Below are positions 35,897-44,721 of a DNA stretch of 64,000 bases, in pieces. Each line of letters starts with the position of its first letter. Positions within the stretch are counted from its first letter, which is position 1. The notes below the pieces were generated by a model. The model saw nothing but the letters and a program-made list of their open reading frames with translations. It was not told the DNA's origin and searched no databases. The translations under genes were made by a program, and so were the position numbers. The stretch is from Acidobacteriaceae bacterium TAA 166 (GTDB taxonomy: Bacteria > Acidobacteriota > Terriglobia > Terriglobales > Acidobacteriaceae): positions 744,001 through 808,000 of the forward strand of contig ATWD01000002.1 in the NCBI GenBank assembly GCA_000421065.1. Direction: 5' to 3'.

Positions 35897-36771
35897 GCCG
35901 TTTCCCCTGCCACCCGTCGCGCCGCAAACTCGGCGGGGGTGGGAATCGGCTCCAGCTCTCTGCCGCTGAACATCTCGGTGAAGATATGGACGAGCTCATC
36001 CTTGATGAGACCGTTGGTCGCCAGGACTTCTCGACTGTCCAGGGTAAATTCTTTACCGTCGAAGTGAGTCACCGTTCCGCCAGCCTCCGCAATCAGCAGG
36101 ACGCCCGACGAGGTATCCCAGGGGTTCAGATTGAACTCCCAGAATCCGTCCAGTCTTCCGCAGGCAACATAGGCCAGATCGAGTGCGGCCGATCCGGCGC
36201 GTCTGACTCCGTGCGACCGCAGGGTGATCTGATAGTAAAAGTATGCATTTGGATTCAGGTGTCGCTTATGGCTGGGAAACCCGGTCGCTGTCAGCGACTC
36301 CTGCAGGGTCTTTGTCTTCGACACATGGATCTGTTTCCCGTTCAGCCACGCGCCCTTGCCTCGCTCGGCTGTAAACATCTCGTTGCGCAGCGGGTCATAG
36401 ACAACTCCCGCCGTCATCACGCCATCTTCATCCTGCTTCAATCCGGCCGGACGGTGTTCGAGTCCCAGCACGACGGCGAAGGCGGGAAATCCATGCGCGA
36501 AGTTGGTGGTTCCATCGAGGGGATCCACATACCAGCGATATTCACTATCCAGAGAGTCGCGGGTTCCCTCTTCGCCGTAGATGCCATGAGTTGGGAATGC
36601 GACCTTTAGCCTCTCGCGGATGAGTTTTTCACTGGCTTTATCGGCCTCGGTAACGAGGTCCACATCGCCCTTGTACTCTGCCGTAACACCCTTTTCGTAG
36701 AAGTCCTTCAGAAGCGCCCCGGCCTCGCGAGCGATCTCTTCCGCCTTATGCGCAAATTCGAATTGGCTCAC
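35893..36771 (-). CDS. Inositol monophosphatase family phosphatase
   Basis: 292 residues with the Mg-binding motifs of the IMPase/SuhB/FBPase fold: TEAD near residue 41-44, GEEGTRDS (Glu67-68), WYVDPLDGTTNFAHGFP (Asp83, Asp86) and the C-terminal NLNPWDTSSGVLLIAEAGG. The last usually reads WDxAAG, so the Ala to Ser change is minor. The reaction is dephosphorylation of a small sugar or inositol phosphate; the exact substrate cannot be separated within the family. Monocistronic on the minus strand, convergent with the ABC exporter. Confidence 0.9.
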   Translation of the reverse strand: MSQFEFAHKAEEIAREAGALLKDFYEKGVTAEYKGDVDLVTEADKASEKLIRERLKVAFPTHGIYGEEGTRDSLDSEYRWYVDPLDGTTNFAHGFPAFAVVLGLEHRPAGLKQDEDGVMTAGVVYDPLRNEMFTAERGKGAWLNGKQIHVSKTKTLQESLTATGFPSHKRHLNPNAYFYYQITLRSHGVRRAGSAALDLAYVACGRLDGFWEFNLNPWDTSSGVLLIAEAGGTVTHFDGKEFTLDSREVLATNGLIKDELVHIFTEMFSGRELEPIPTPAEFAARRVAGETA

Positions 36772-36810
36772 AAATCCCTCTCACCCTTACTTTACAACTC
36801 TCTGAGAGAG

Positions 36811-37806
36811 TTATCGACCATCGGCATAGTATCCGCTGCGGTGACGCAACTGATAACGATCTTTTAGAGAGGCATCCTTCATCCGCACCTTTACAGACCG
36901 GAATGCACTCTCCCGTTCACTCTGCGGAGCATAGTAACCCAGCACGTATTGCGTCCTTAGATCGTCCGAGAGACGAGCAAATGCCGGCTCCAGATCCTTC
37001 TTGTCCTCGACGTAATAGTATTTGCCGCCGGTGTCGTTCGACATCTGGATCAGAGCATGTTCCCCCCCAGTGTTCCTACCCGCATCCTCCCACACCGGAA
37101 CGATAATGATCGGATAGATCATGGCCCCGGCTCTTTGCGCCTCTTCGAGCGCCTGTCCGTAGCGGGATTTCTTGGCCGTGTCTTCTCCATCGGTGATCAG
37201 CACGAGCACACGCCGTCGTCCGGCATCGTTTTTCGTCTGCGACAGCCGGTCGGAGGCAAGATAGATGGCATCGTACAGAGCGGTCTCATCCCCGCGTTCG
37301 AGAGAGTTTAGGCCGCTCTCGATTCTCTTCTTCTGATTAGTGAAAGGAACGATCTCCCTTACCGTGTCCGAGAAGTCCATCAAGTCCATCTCATCCTGAT
37401 CGCGCAGCAGAGCGTTGATAAAGTGCTTCGCCGCGGTCTTCTCCAACCGCTCATCGCGCAGCACGCTTTCACTGGCGTCGATCGCCAATACGATCGACAA
37501 CGGGGTCGAGGACTCTTTTTCAAAGTAGGCGATCTTTTGTGGCTTTCCGTCCTCTGTGATCTCGAAATCATCTTTCCCCAGGCCACCGACCGGAGCGCCA
37601 TTCTGATCGGCTACATTGACGACAACATTCACCAACCGAGTCTGCACACGAATGGTGGGAACCGGCGACTGCGAAGCCGGGGCCGAGGAGGACTGCTGTT
37701 CGTCAGAGTTTGGCTGCACAGGAGCGATGGGAGGACGACGAACGATCGGCGCCTGTGCCAGCAGAGACGCTTCCAATACCCAGACTGCAGCAGCGACGAT
37801 TCTCAC
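36811..37806 (-). CDS. Secreted VWFA-related protein with intact MIDAS
   Basis: 331 residues from GTG 37806, which has GGAG five bases upstream and overlaps the moaE stop (GTGA). A hydrophobic N-terminus (MRIVAAAVWVLEASLLAQ) precedes a linker and the acidobacterial entry domain (RLVNVVVNVADQNGAPVGGLGKDDFEITEDGKPQ). The VWA fold has a complete metal site: DASES at 110-114, Thr in GDETALYDAI and Asp in LITDGEDT. Unlike the paralogue at 16482, this one should bind a divalent metal and ligand. Why it is coupled to molybdopterin synthase genes is unclear. Confidence 0.88.
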   Translation of the reverse strand: MRIVAAAVWVLEASLLAQAPIVRRPPIAPVQPNSDEQQSSSAPASQSPVPTIRVQTRLVNVVVNVADQNGAPVGGLGKDDFEITEDGKPQKIAYFEKESSTPLSIVLAIDASESVLRDERLEKTAAKHFINALLRDQDEMDLMDFSDTVREIVPFTNQKKRIESGLNSLERGDETALYDAIYLASDRLSQTKNDAGRRRVLVLITDGEDTAKKSRYGQALEEAQRAGAMIYPIIIVPVWEDAGRNTGGEHALIQMSNDTGGKYYYVEDKKDLEPAFARLSDDLRTQYVLGYYAPQSERESAFRSVKVRMKDASLKDRYQLRHRSGYYADGR

Positions 37807-38261
37807 ATCCGCTCCTCTTTTGCGGAGACGAGACCGATCCCCTCGGGAAATGGATCTCCGTCCGCCCACACCGCTCCATCGACGAAGTATTCTTTCTTCC
37901 AGATGGGAACGGTCTGCTTGAGGGTATCGATCAACCAACGACAGGCTTCGAAGGCGACAGCACGGTGCGCCGAGACGACGACGATGAGCACGCTTGTCTC
38001 CCCGACCACGAGCCGGCCCAGTCGATGCACCAGGGCAACGTCGCGCACGCCGAATCGCGTTGTGGCCTCCTGGGCAAGCTCGCTCATCTTTGCGAGAGCC
38101 ATCTCGCGATAGGCCTCGTAGTCCAGGTACAGGGTCTTTCGCCCACGGGTGTTATCCCGCACAATGCCGTCGAAGATGCAAGCCGCTCCGTCGGCTCCGG
38201 CTTTGAGCTCGTCGACGATCTGTTCGGCGGGAATCACGCTGTCTGTAATCTCTACCCTCAC
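37803..38261 (-). CDS. moaE: Molybdopterin synthase catalytic subunit
   Basis: 152 residues. The MoaE hallmarks are present: GADGAACIFDGIVRDNTRGR, YLDYEAYREMA, VALVHRLGRLVVGE, SAHRAVAFEACRWLID and the catalytic Lys pair in VPIWKKEYF. It transfers sulfur from thiocarboxylated MoaD to precursor Z (cPMP) to make molybdopterin. The GTG start overlaps the moaD stop and its stop overlaps the VWFA start, so all three are translationally coupled. Confidence 0.93.
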   Translation of the reverse strand: MRVEITDSVIPAEQIVDELKAGADGAACIFDGIVRDNTRGRKTLYLDYEAYREMALAKMSELAQEATTRFGVRDVALVHRLGRLVVGETSVLIVVVSAHRAVAFEACRWLIDTLKQTVPIWKKEYFVDGAVWADGDPFPEGIGLVSAKEERM

Positions 38262-38506
38262 CGGAGTCCTCCACTCACCGGAGGCAGGAAAGCTACCTCG
38301 TCTCCGTCATGCAGGATGTCCTCCGCGCGCGCATATCCCTGATTGACGGCGACTGCAATGGATCGCATCAGGGCGTCCCGGCCCGTCACTCTCATCTCAA
38401 AGAGTCCTTTGAGATGAGCGACGTCCGTTCCTTCCCTCAACTCCATCATCTCGCTGCTGCCGAAGATCTCTTTCAACGCTCCGAAAAACAAGATCCGAAC
38501 TCGCAT
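38258..38506 (-). CDS. moaD: Molybdopterin synthase sulfur carrier subunit, C-terminal Leu-Arg extension
   Basis: 82 residues of the ubiquitin-like MoaD/ThiS fold (MRVRILFFGALKEIFG, AVNQGYARAEDILHDGDEVAFLPPVSGG). The functional C-terminus of MoaD is Gly-Gly, which is adenylated and thiocarboxylated. Here two residues (Leu-Arg) follow the Gly-Gly before the stop. ATG 38506 gives normal length; the in-frame TTG at 38533 adds nine residues. First gene of moaD-moaE-VWFA. Confidence 0.88.
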   Translation of the reverse strand: MRVRILFFGALKEIFGSSEMMELREGTDVAHLKGLFEMRVTGRDALMRSIAVAVNQGYARAEDILHDGDEVAFLPPVSGGLR

Positions 38507-38580
38507 GTCTTCAAAAAGAATACGCGACTCCAAGTCTTTGACTGTTCGAATCCTTAAAACGGCATCGCTCCAGTGGGTAT

Positions 38581-39117
38581 TTACCCAAATAGGGTGGGTT
38601 CTTTGGGATACCAGACCCGACTATCGCTGACCTGTGCGAAAGTCGTCATCACATGCGGGCTTCGCTCGCTGCCGCCATCGGGCTTCACGAAGATATCTTC
38701 CACCTCTTCTCCTCGAGCCAGCACGGCATCCGCAATCAGCGAGCGGTGGCATCTCCATGGCAGGGACTCGGCACACATCACCGCGGCATGGGAGAGTCCA
38801 GGAAGCCCGACGAGCCAGTCGATCTCCTTTGAAAAGGCCGGGGTCTGCATGTAATCGGCGTAACCGCGAAAGCTCTGGTTCCGCCACCCTGTATTGACGC
38901 TGTCGGGGGCTGGAGGACGTCGTCCTCCCAGTCCTTCGCGCCAGACTCCTCGAATCCCCCTGCTTTCCAGAGCCGCAAAGAGGGCTGGCTGGGAGAACTG
39001 AGGATGCCGTCTCGACCCTGGAAATCTCCGCACGTCCACCAGCACCTCCACGCTGTTCTGCTGGAGTGCCTTCAGGAAGGCATCGATGGTCAGCACGGAA
39101 TGCCCGATGGTCATCAT
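38581..39117 (-). CDS. DUF488 family protein
   Basis: 178 residues. Family signature: TIGHS at the start, VDVRRFPGSRRHPQF, and the C-terminal AVMCAESLPWRCHRSLIADA with its Cys-x(n)-Cys-His-Arg pattern. DUF488 proteins have no proven reaction; the conserved Cys and His suggest metal or nucleotide chemistry. ATG 39117 has GGAGG eight bases upstream; ATG 39141 is also in frame but has no ribosome site. Confidence 0.83.
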   Translation of the reverse strand: MMTIGHSVLTIDAFLKALQQNSVEVLVDVRRFPGSRRHPQFSQPALFAALESRGIRGVWREGLGGRRPPAPDSVNTGWRNQSFRGYADYMQTPAFSKEIDWLVGLPGLSHAAVMCAESLPWRCHRSLIADAVLARGEEVEDIFVKPDGGSERSPHVMTTFAQVSDSRVWYPKEPTLFG

Positions 39118-39159
39118 CTGCTGCGCCTCCACTCCCAGCATATAAAGGAGAGAGATCCT

Positions 39160-39180
39160 GTTTCGCAGGATTTCGCTTGT
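39160..39180 (+). promoter_or_regulatory. Island operator copy 1, upstream of PQQ dehydrogenase
   Basis: Reads GTTTCGCAGGATTTCGCTTG in the direction of the downstream gene, ending 88 bp before its start. It contains two TTTCG repeats in a 10-bp phase. AGCTGCT follows CTTG after 14 bases. It matches three other copies in the same region (see 45650, 51129 and 56664). It also lies just upstream of the divergent DUF488 gene. Confidence 0.65.
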
Positions 39181-39267
39181 TCGTCATATCTAAAGCTGCT
39201 CATACTGCTAGATTGAGTGACTTAGCACTCGATCGAGAGATCTTCCGATAAAAGAAGGACCGTCAGC

Positions 39268-41199
39268 GTGCGATTTGGACTTTGTAGCGCCGTTCTCCTC
39301 TGGGCTGCAGCATCGGTTTCCGGTGCGGCACATGCTCAAAGCTCAACCGATTGGCCGATGTTTGGATATGACTCTGCCAGCACGCGTTTTTCCCCGCTCG
39401 CTCAGATCGATACCCAGACGGTACATTCGCTCGCGCGCGCCTGGACCTATCACATGAAGCGGGATAGTCCGGCCGCCACGGCTGCAGGCGCGATCGGACA
39501 TGGGGGCGGACGAAGGTCCTCCCAAGCAACTCCAATCGTGATCGATGGCGTGATGTACATTCCCACTCCCTACGGCACCGTGGTGGCTCTCGATCCGGAG
39601 ACGGGAGACGAGATCTGGACCTTCAAGATGGACCGCGGCAATCCTGCAGGCCGGGCAGTCAGTTATTGGCCCGGGGATGCGCAGACGCCTGCCTCCATTC
39701 TGTTCGGGACACGAGATGGACGACTCGTCTCGATCAACGCCAAGACCGGCAAATTGACGGAGTCTTTTGGGGAGAAAGGAATTGTCAACCTGAAGCAAGG
39801 CGTCGATAACGGTTTTCCAAATGCCCGCTACGACATGACATCTCCTCCGCAGATCTACAAAGGCCTGATCATTACGGGAGCACAGGTGCAGGAGACTCCG
39901 GAGCGAGGACCGTCGGGCGATACCCGAGCCTGGGACGTTCACACCGGCAAGCTGGTCTGGCAGTTCCACTCCGTGCCGCACCCGGGAGAGACCGGAAGCG
40001 AGACATGGCCCGGGGATAGCTGGAAGAACCGCTCGGGAACGAATGTATGGGGCATGATGAGCGTCGATGCTAACCGGGGCCTCGTCTTTCTTCCTTACGG
40101 TGGTCCGAGTTATGACTTTTATGGGGCGGATCGCAAGGGAAAGAATCTCTTCGGCAACAGCCTGGTGGCTCTCGATGCAAAGAGCGGCAAGCTCGTCTGG
40201 TACTTCCAGACTGTCCACCACGATCTGATCGACTACGACCTGGCCTCGGCCCCGGTCCTGATGGATGTTCGTCGCAAGGGCAGGGACATTCCCGCGGTTG
40301 CGGTGATCGGCAAAGCCGGGTTAATGTATATTCTCGATCGCCGCAACGGCAAGCCGATCTACGGAGTTGAGGAAAGGCCCGTTCCGGCCAGCGATGTTCC
40401 AGACGAGGAGGCATCCCCGACTCAGCCTTTCCCTCTAAAGCCTGTGCCATTAGGCCGCACCTCGTTTACAGAGAAGGACATCACAACAGTTACTCCCGAA
40501 CATCAGAAATTCTGCGAAGCGATGTACAAACAAGGGGAAGGGCTGAAGAATAGCGGGCCTTTCACGCCGTTTGGCACGGAGATGACCATCATCTTCCCGG
40601 GGACGATTGGGGTGACCAACTGGCAGGGCATGTCGCTGAATCCGAAGCTGGGATACCTCTTTGTCAACACGATGGACCTTGGCGATGTGGGAAGGATGGA
40701 GAAGCAGGCTCCGGGTTCGGATCCTCCCTATGAGCGAGCCAGCCCGTGGGGGACTTATGCGCACTTCTGGAATAACGACACCTTCATGCCATGCCAGCAG
40801 CCACCGTGGGGGCAACTGTGGGCGATCAACGTCAATACAGGTGAGGTGGCATGGAAGATTCCTTTTGGAGTGGTCGAATCGCTGGAGGCGAAGGGGGTTC
40901 ACGGCACCGGGGCTCCCAACTATGGGGGCTCGATCGCGACGGCAGGAGGCCTTGTCTTTATCGCGGCAACCAACGACCAGCACTTCCGAGCCTTCGAGGC
41001 GAAGACCGGAAAGACTCTGTGGGAGACGAAGCTCGAGACAGGCTCCTACAACGTTCCCATGACCTTCCAGGGCAAAGATGGCAGGCAGTATGTCGTCCTG
41101 GTCGCCACGGGGGGCAGCTACTATGACGCGACTTCTGGGGATTCGGTGATTGCCTTCGCCCTGCCTCATTCCCAGATAGAGAAAACTGCCGGCCAGTGA
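39268..41199 (+). CDS. Secreted PQQ-dependent dehydrogenase (quinoprotein)
   Basis: 643 residues. A signal peptide (VRFGLCSAVLLWAAASVSGAAHAQ; GTG start, GAAGGA about nine bases upstream) is followed by an eight-bladed propeller with repeated LDAKSGKLVWYF/ LDPETGDEIWTF tryptophan-docking motifs. TPIVIDGVMYIPTPYGTVVALDPETG, WPGDSWKNRSGTNVWGMMSVD and TGAPNYGGSIATAGGLVFIAAT match the membrane-glucose-dehydrogenase-like PQQ group. There are no membrane helices and no fused cytochrome; a separate c-type cytochrome gene lies two genes on. It should oxidise an alcohol or sugar hydroxyl in the periplasm. Substrate unknown. PQQ biosynthesis genes are not in the window. Confidence 0.9.
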   Translation: MRFGLCSAVLLWAAASVSGAAHAQSSTDWPMFGYDSASTRFSPLAQIDTQTVHSLARAWTYHMKRDSPAATAAGAIGHGGGRRSSQATPIVIDGVMYIPTPYGTVVALDPETGDEIWTFKMDRGNPAGRAVSYWPGDAQTPASILFGTRDGRLVSINAKTGKLTESFGEKGIVNLKQGVDNGFPNARYDMTSPPQIYKGLIITGAQVQETPERGPSGDTRAWDVHTGKLVWQFHSVPHPGETGSETWPGDSWKNRSGTNVWGMMSVDANRGLVFLPYGGPSYDFYGADRKGKNLFGNSLVALDAKSGKLVWYFQTVHHDLIDYDLASAPVLMDVRRKGRDIPAVAVIGKAGLMYILDRRNGKPIYGVEERPVPASDVPDEEASPTQPFPLKPVPLGRTSFTEKDITTVTPEHQKFCEAMYKQGEGLKNSGPFTPFGTEMTIIFPGTIGVTNWQGMSLNPKLGYLFVNTMDLGDVGRMEKQAPGSDPPYERASPWGTYAHFWNNDTFMPCQQPPWGQLWAINVNTGEVAWKIPFGVVESLEAKGVHGTGAPNYGGSIATAGGLVFIAATNDQHFRAFEAKTGKTLWETKLETGSYNVPMTFQGKDGRQYVVLVATGGSYYDATSGDSVIAFALPHSQIEKTAGQ

Positions 41200-41225
41200 G
41201 ATCCCGGCCTATTTGGAGAAGCGGT

Positions 41226-42218
41226 ATGGATGCAATTCACAGCGCTAACTATTCTGCAATCAAACGAGTTGTCACACTCGCGTTGGCGCTCGGTTGTGCT
41301 CTCGGGCCCGCCCCAGCACAAGTCGCGGCCCATCCCAGCGTCTCGACCAAAGGCACTGGCGGCAATACCTTCGACGGCCCGGGCGATGTACGCTATGTGC
41401 CTCATCGAGACTCAGTCGATCGCCGCATCGACCTGTACTTCGGAGACTGGCACGAGTCGACGCCGCGCTCAGCCTATGGATCTCTCATACTGCGCGACAT
41501 CCTTACACGGGGGGATAATCTTAGCCCTCCGGCGAAAGGAGCTGTGCTGCAGTCGGCGAATTTTCTCGCCTTTGGCAGGCTGCCGGGCCTTGCAGTGACG
41601 CAGCCTTCTACTCTGACGAACACGCAAGAGGTCTTCTACGTCATGAGCGGCGCGGGAGAGATTACCGCCGGAACGAAGAAGGTCTCTCTGCATAAGGACA
41701 TTGCGATCCTAATGCCCGCGGGACTGCAATTTACCATCAGGAGCTCCAGCCCCGAGGATCTGACCATGTATGTCCTCGATGAACCCGTTCCTGCAGGCTT
41801 TCATCCGATTCCGCAGATGCTGATGACCGATGAGCAGACGGTTCCGGTCCGCAAGCCGCTGATCGCCTCTCCCTATACCGTTCCAGGAGGTTCGGGACAC
41901 TGGGCGCATGTGGTGAGGGATCTCTTCAACACCTCGGATGGCCTGGCAACCGTCGGCGACGTCATCACGGTTGAGGTCAATCCATTGACGCTGGGAGAGC
42001 CGCATCCTCACCTTCCCGGAAAAGAGGAGGTATGGCTGCAGATCGAAGGGACCAGCCTGGCGTTTTATGGACCCCAGCTGCGGGTGCAGCATCCCGGGAC
42101 GGCCTATATGCTGCGTCCTGACGGCATGACACAACACTCCAATATTAACAACGAAGACAAGCCTGTGAAATTTCTCTGGTTCAACACTAATACCGGTCTT
42201 GCTGCGCAACGTCGATAG
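41226..42218 (+). CDS. Secreted bicupin protein with one metal site
   Basis: 330 residues, ATG 41226 with GGAG seven bases upstream; signal peptide (VVTLALALGCALGPAPAQ). Two cupin domains. The N-terminal one has TNTQEVFYVMSG with no His pair, so it is metal-free. The C-terminal one has EPHPHLPGKEEVW and later QHSNINN, a full His-x-His, Glu, His ligand set. The reaction could be dioxygenase or isomerase chemistry on the PQQ product. Starts 26 bp after the PQQ dehydrogenase, so probably co-transcribed. A paralogue without metal ligands lies at 44722. Confidence 0.82.
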   Translation: MDAIHSANYSAIKRVVTLALALGCALGPAPAQVAAHPSVSTKGTGGNTFDGPGDVRYVPHRDSVDRRIDLYFGDWHESTPRSAYGSLILRDILTRGDNLSPPAKGAVLQSANFLAFGRLPGLAVTQPSTLTNTQEVFYVMSGAGEITAGTKKVSLHKDIAILMPAGLQFTIRSSSPEDLTMYVLDEPVPAGFHPIPQMLMTDEQTVPVRKPLIASPYTVPGGSGHWAHVVRDLFNTSDGLATVGDVITVEVNPLTLGEPHPHLPGKEEVWLQIEGTSLAFYGPQLRVQHPGTAYMLRPDGMTQHSNINNEDKPVKFLWFNTNTGLAAQRR

Positions 42219-42254
42219 CGCAGATTCACTAGAATCCAATATATGGAGATTAAT

Positions 42255-42683
42255 GTGTTCAAAAAAGCTGCTTTTTTTGCGACGGTTCTGATAGCTGCAT
42301 CCCCAGCAATTGCTCAGGAGAATGACGTAAAGCTCCCCGATGGCCCGGGTAAACCCATCGTTCAGAGGATGTGTACCGGATGTCATAGCCTGAAAACCGT
42401 AATTTCAAAGCACGCGACGAAGGAACAGTGGTCCGCGACCGTACAGCAGATGGTCTCACGGGGTGCCGACGGAACGGATGAAGAGGTTGCGACCGTCATC
42501 GATTATCTGGCAAAGAACTTCCCTCCACAAAAAGAAGACAAGCCGGCATCGACGCCTGCTCCGCAATCTGCTCTCAAGCCGCAACGCATCGGACCCGCTC
42601 AGCTGCCCTATGCTTCCTTGTTGATCATCTCCAAGGCGGACGAGGACGCGATGCTGCTGCGGTGGAGGCAGTCTGCTCGATAG
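42255..42683 (+). CDS. Small periplasmic c-type cytochrome
   Basis: 142 residues from GTG 42255 (GGAG six bases upstream), with signal peptide MFKKAAFFATVLIAASPAIAQ. An ATG at 42243 lacks a ribosome site. One heme c site, CTGCH, in MCTGCHSLKTVISKH, with Met in QQMVSRG as possible sixth ligand, then VATVIDYLAKNFP, typical of small cytochromes c. A Pro-rich tail of about 50 residues follows. It probably takes electrons from the PQQ dehydrogenase encoded upstream in the same unit. Confidence 0.88.
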   Translation: MFKKAAFFATVLIAASPAIAQENDVKLPDGPGKPIVQRMCTGCHSLKTVISKHATKEQWSATVQQMVSRGADGTDEEVATVIDYLAKNFPPQKEDKPASTPAPQSALKPQRIGPAQLPYASLLIISKADEDAMLLRWRQSAR

Positions 42684-42685
42684 CC

Positions 42686-43450
42686 TTAGTCCGGGAGATG
42701 GTCCCATCCCGGGCTAATCCTGCTTAGGTGTAGCTTCATGGCCTCGAAGTGCAAGGACGACTGCTGGCGTTCCTGCTCGAACTGCTGCGCAGTTCTCCGC
42801 GCCAACTCTTCGGGGATCTGGCGAAGCTTCTTGCCCGTGCTCTGAGCCAGCACCTGCACGGTACAGGCTCGCTCCAGATAGTAGAGGTCGTCGAAGACAT
42901 TCGCGATGGTGTCACCGCAGAGCAACACTCCGTGGTTCGCCATAAACATGATGTCCGCATCCACCAGCTTGCTGGTGATGCGGTCGCCTTCGTTATCGTC
43001 GAGCGCGAGACCGCCATACTCCGCGTCATAAACGATGCGTCCATAGTAGCGAAGAGAGTTCTGACTCACCCATTCAAGCCCGCCATCTTCGAGCAAGGTA
43101 AGCGCCGTTGCGTAAGGCATGTGCGTATGCATGATGCAACGGGCGTTCTTTTTCGTCTTGTGGATACATCCGTGGATGAAGAATGCAGTGGGCTCAACGC
43201 TGCGGTGCCCGTCAACTTTATTTCCATGAACGTCGACCGTCACGATATCGGACGGAACGGCGTCCCCCCAGTACACGCCCTGGGGGTTGATGAGAAAGTC
43301 GTCCCCCCCATTCTCGCCGGGCACCGCCAGGCTGAAGTGGTTGCAGACACCTTCATGCAGACCGAGAAGAGCCGCGATCCTCAACGCAGCTGTCAGGTCA
43401 ATCTTCGCCTGGCGAATTGCCTGGTTGTTCACAGAAACCTCCGCCTTCAT
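42686..43450 (-). CDS. Class II aldolase/adducin-fold protein
   Basis: 254 residues. The zinc or iron site of the fold is visible: Glu/His around EGVCNHFSLAVPG, HTHMPYATAL (two His) and the C-terminal ANHGVLLCG His. Members include fuculose- and ribulose-phosphate aldolases, decarboxylases and a few non-heme iron oxygenases (NovR/CloR group), so the reaction is open. No signal peptide: cytosolic. It follows the lactonase gene with a 33-bp gap and ends 2 bp from the convergent cytochrome gene. Confidence 0.85.
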   Translation of the reverse strand: MKAEVSVNNQAIRQAKIDLTAALRIAALLGLHEGVCNHFSLAVPGENGGDDFLINPQGVYWGDAVPSDIVTVDVHGNKVDGHRSVEPTAFFIHGCIHKTKKNARCIMHTHMPYATALTLLEDGGLEWVSQNSLRYYGRIVYDAEYGGLALDDNEGDRITSKLVDADIMFMANHGVLLCGDTIANVFDDLYYLERACTVQVLAQSTGKKLRQIPEELARRTAQQFEQERQQSSLHFEAMKLHLSRISPGWDHLPD

Positions 43451-43483
43451 AAGGCTCGCACCCCAATAGATCGCCTTCCGTTG

Positions 43484-44710
43484 TTATGGCTGAACCGGAA
43501 CGAACTTCAGGCAGACCGGAGTGTCGATAGTGATCTTCTTGCCGGTTTCGGACAGCTTTCCTGTTGCCTTGTCGATCTTGTATACCACGATGGTGTTATT
43601 CAATTCACTGGCCGAGAGCAGAAAGGCGCCGGTGGGATCCAGTGCGAAGCTGCGCGGCAGGATAATTGTCGGTTTCTCTTCAACCTGCGTGAGGGTTCCC
43701 TTGGAAGGATCGATCGCATAGACACCAATGCTATCGGGACCACGCGCATCGTTGGTTACGCGGCGATTCGACTCATACAAAAATTTACCGTCAGGACTGA
43801 TCTCAATTTCGGCGCTGTGATTATCTGTCACCAGGCCCGGGGTCACCGTCGAGAGCTCCTGGAGAGGGGTCAACGCCCCGCCCTCCGAATTCCAGGAGAA
43901 GACGTTGAGGGTTCCACTCATCTCGCCTAGCTGGTAGCCGAACTTACCATCGCGTCCGAAGGCGAAGTGACGTGGTCCACCGCCGCCCGTTACTGTAGCG
44001 AAATGAGGATCCGCAGGCGAGAGCGCTCCCGTATTATCGTCAAAGTTATAGACGAAGATCTTATCGAGCCCAAGGTCGGAGACGATGACATATTTATTGT
44101 CGGGTGACGGCAGAATCGAGTGTGGATGCGGCACGTTCTGTATCTGCGGATTGACGCTGTGGCCGAGGTGCTGCATAAAAGCGGTCATTCCACCGAGCGA
44201 GCCGTCGGGATGAACGTTTAGAACCGTGACGCTGCTGCTGCCAAAGTTCGCCATCATGACATATTTGCCGGTTCTATCGAGCGAGAGGAAGCAGGTGCTG
44301 GTGCCGCCCGTCGGCTTTGTATTCAGAAGGCGCAGTTTGCCTGTAGAAGCATCGATTGCGTAGGCGCTCACATAAGAAGCATGATCGAGCGGAGGTCCGA
44401 CCGAGAGAGGGTCTTCGCTTACCGCGTAAAGAAATCGATGATTAGGAGAGATGGTGATAAATGAAGGATTTGCAATCTCCGCTGCCAGCTGAGGTTCACC
44501 GAAGTCCCCGGTCGCGGCGTTGAAGCGAACGACATAAATGCCCTTGCTGTGGCTCTCGCCAGCTCCATTGGGAAGATTATGGCGTACAAACTTAAACCCC
44601 GTATAGGTGCCTGAGTACAGGAAAAAGTCCTTTCCCTGTGCTTCTAAGCTTTGATGTGAGCAAACAAGAAGAGCAAGAGCGATACAGAGAGAGGTCCAAA
44701 ACCGTTTCAT
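43484..44710 (-). CDS. Secreted lactonase, seven-bladed beta-propeller
   Basis: 408 residues; signal peptide MKRFWTSLCIALALLVCSHQSLEAQ, GGAG about eight bases before ATG. The lactonase (YbhE/6-phosphogluconolactonase-like, also muconate cyclase-like) repeat pattern is clear: GIYVVRFNAATGDFGEPQLA, PSFITISPNHRFLYAVSE, GPRHFAFGRDGKFGYQLGEMSGTLNVF, and HSAEIEISPDGKFLYESNR. Being exported, it is not the cytosolic pentose-pathway enzyme. It more likely opens a lactone made by the periplasmic PQQ dehydrogenase. Eleven bp after the second cupin gene. Confidence 0.87.
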   Translation of the reverse strand: MKRFWTSLCIALALLVCSHQSLEAQGKDFFLYSGTYTGFKFVRHNLPNGAGESHSKGIYVVRFNAATGDFGEPQLAAEIANPSFITISPNHRFLYAVSEDPLSVGPPLDHASYVSAYAIDASTGKLRLLNTKPTGGTSTCFLSLDRTGKYVMMANFGSSSVTVLNVHPDGSLGGMTAFMQHLGHSVNPQIQNVPHPHSILPSPDNKYVIVSDLGLDKIFVYNFDDNTGALSPADPHFATVTGGGGPRHFAFGRDGKFGYQLGEMSGTLNVFSWNSEGGALTPLQELSTVTPGLVTDNHSAEIEISPDGKFLYESNRRVTNDARGPDSIGVYAIDPSKGTLTQVEEKPTIILPRSFALDPTGAFLLSASELNNTIVVYKIDKATGKLSETGKKITIDTPVCLKFVPVQP

Positions 44711-44721
44711 CTTCCGGTCTC

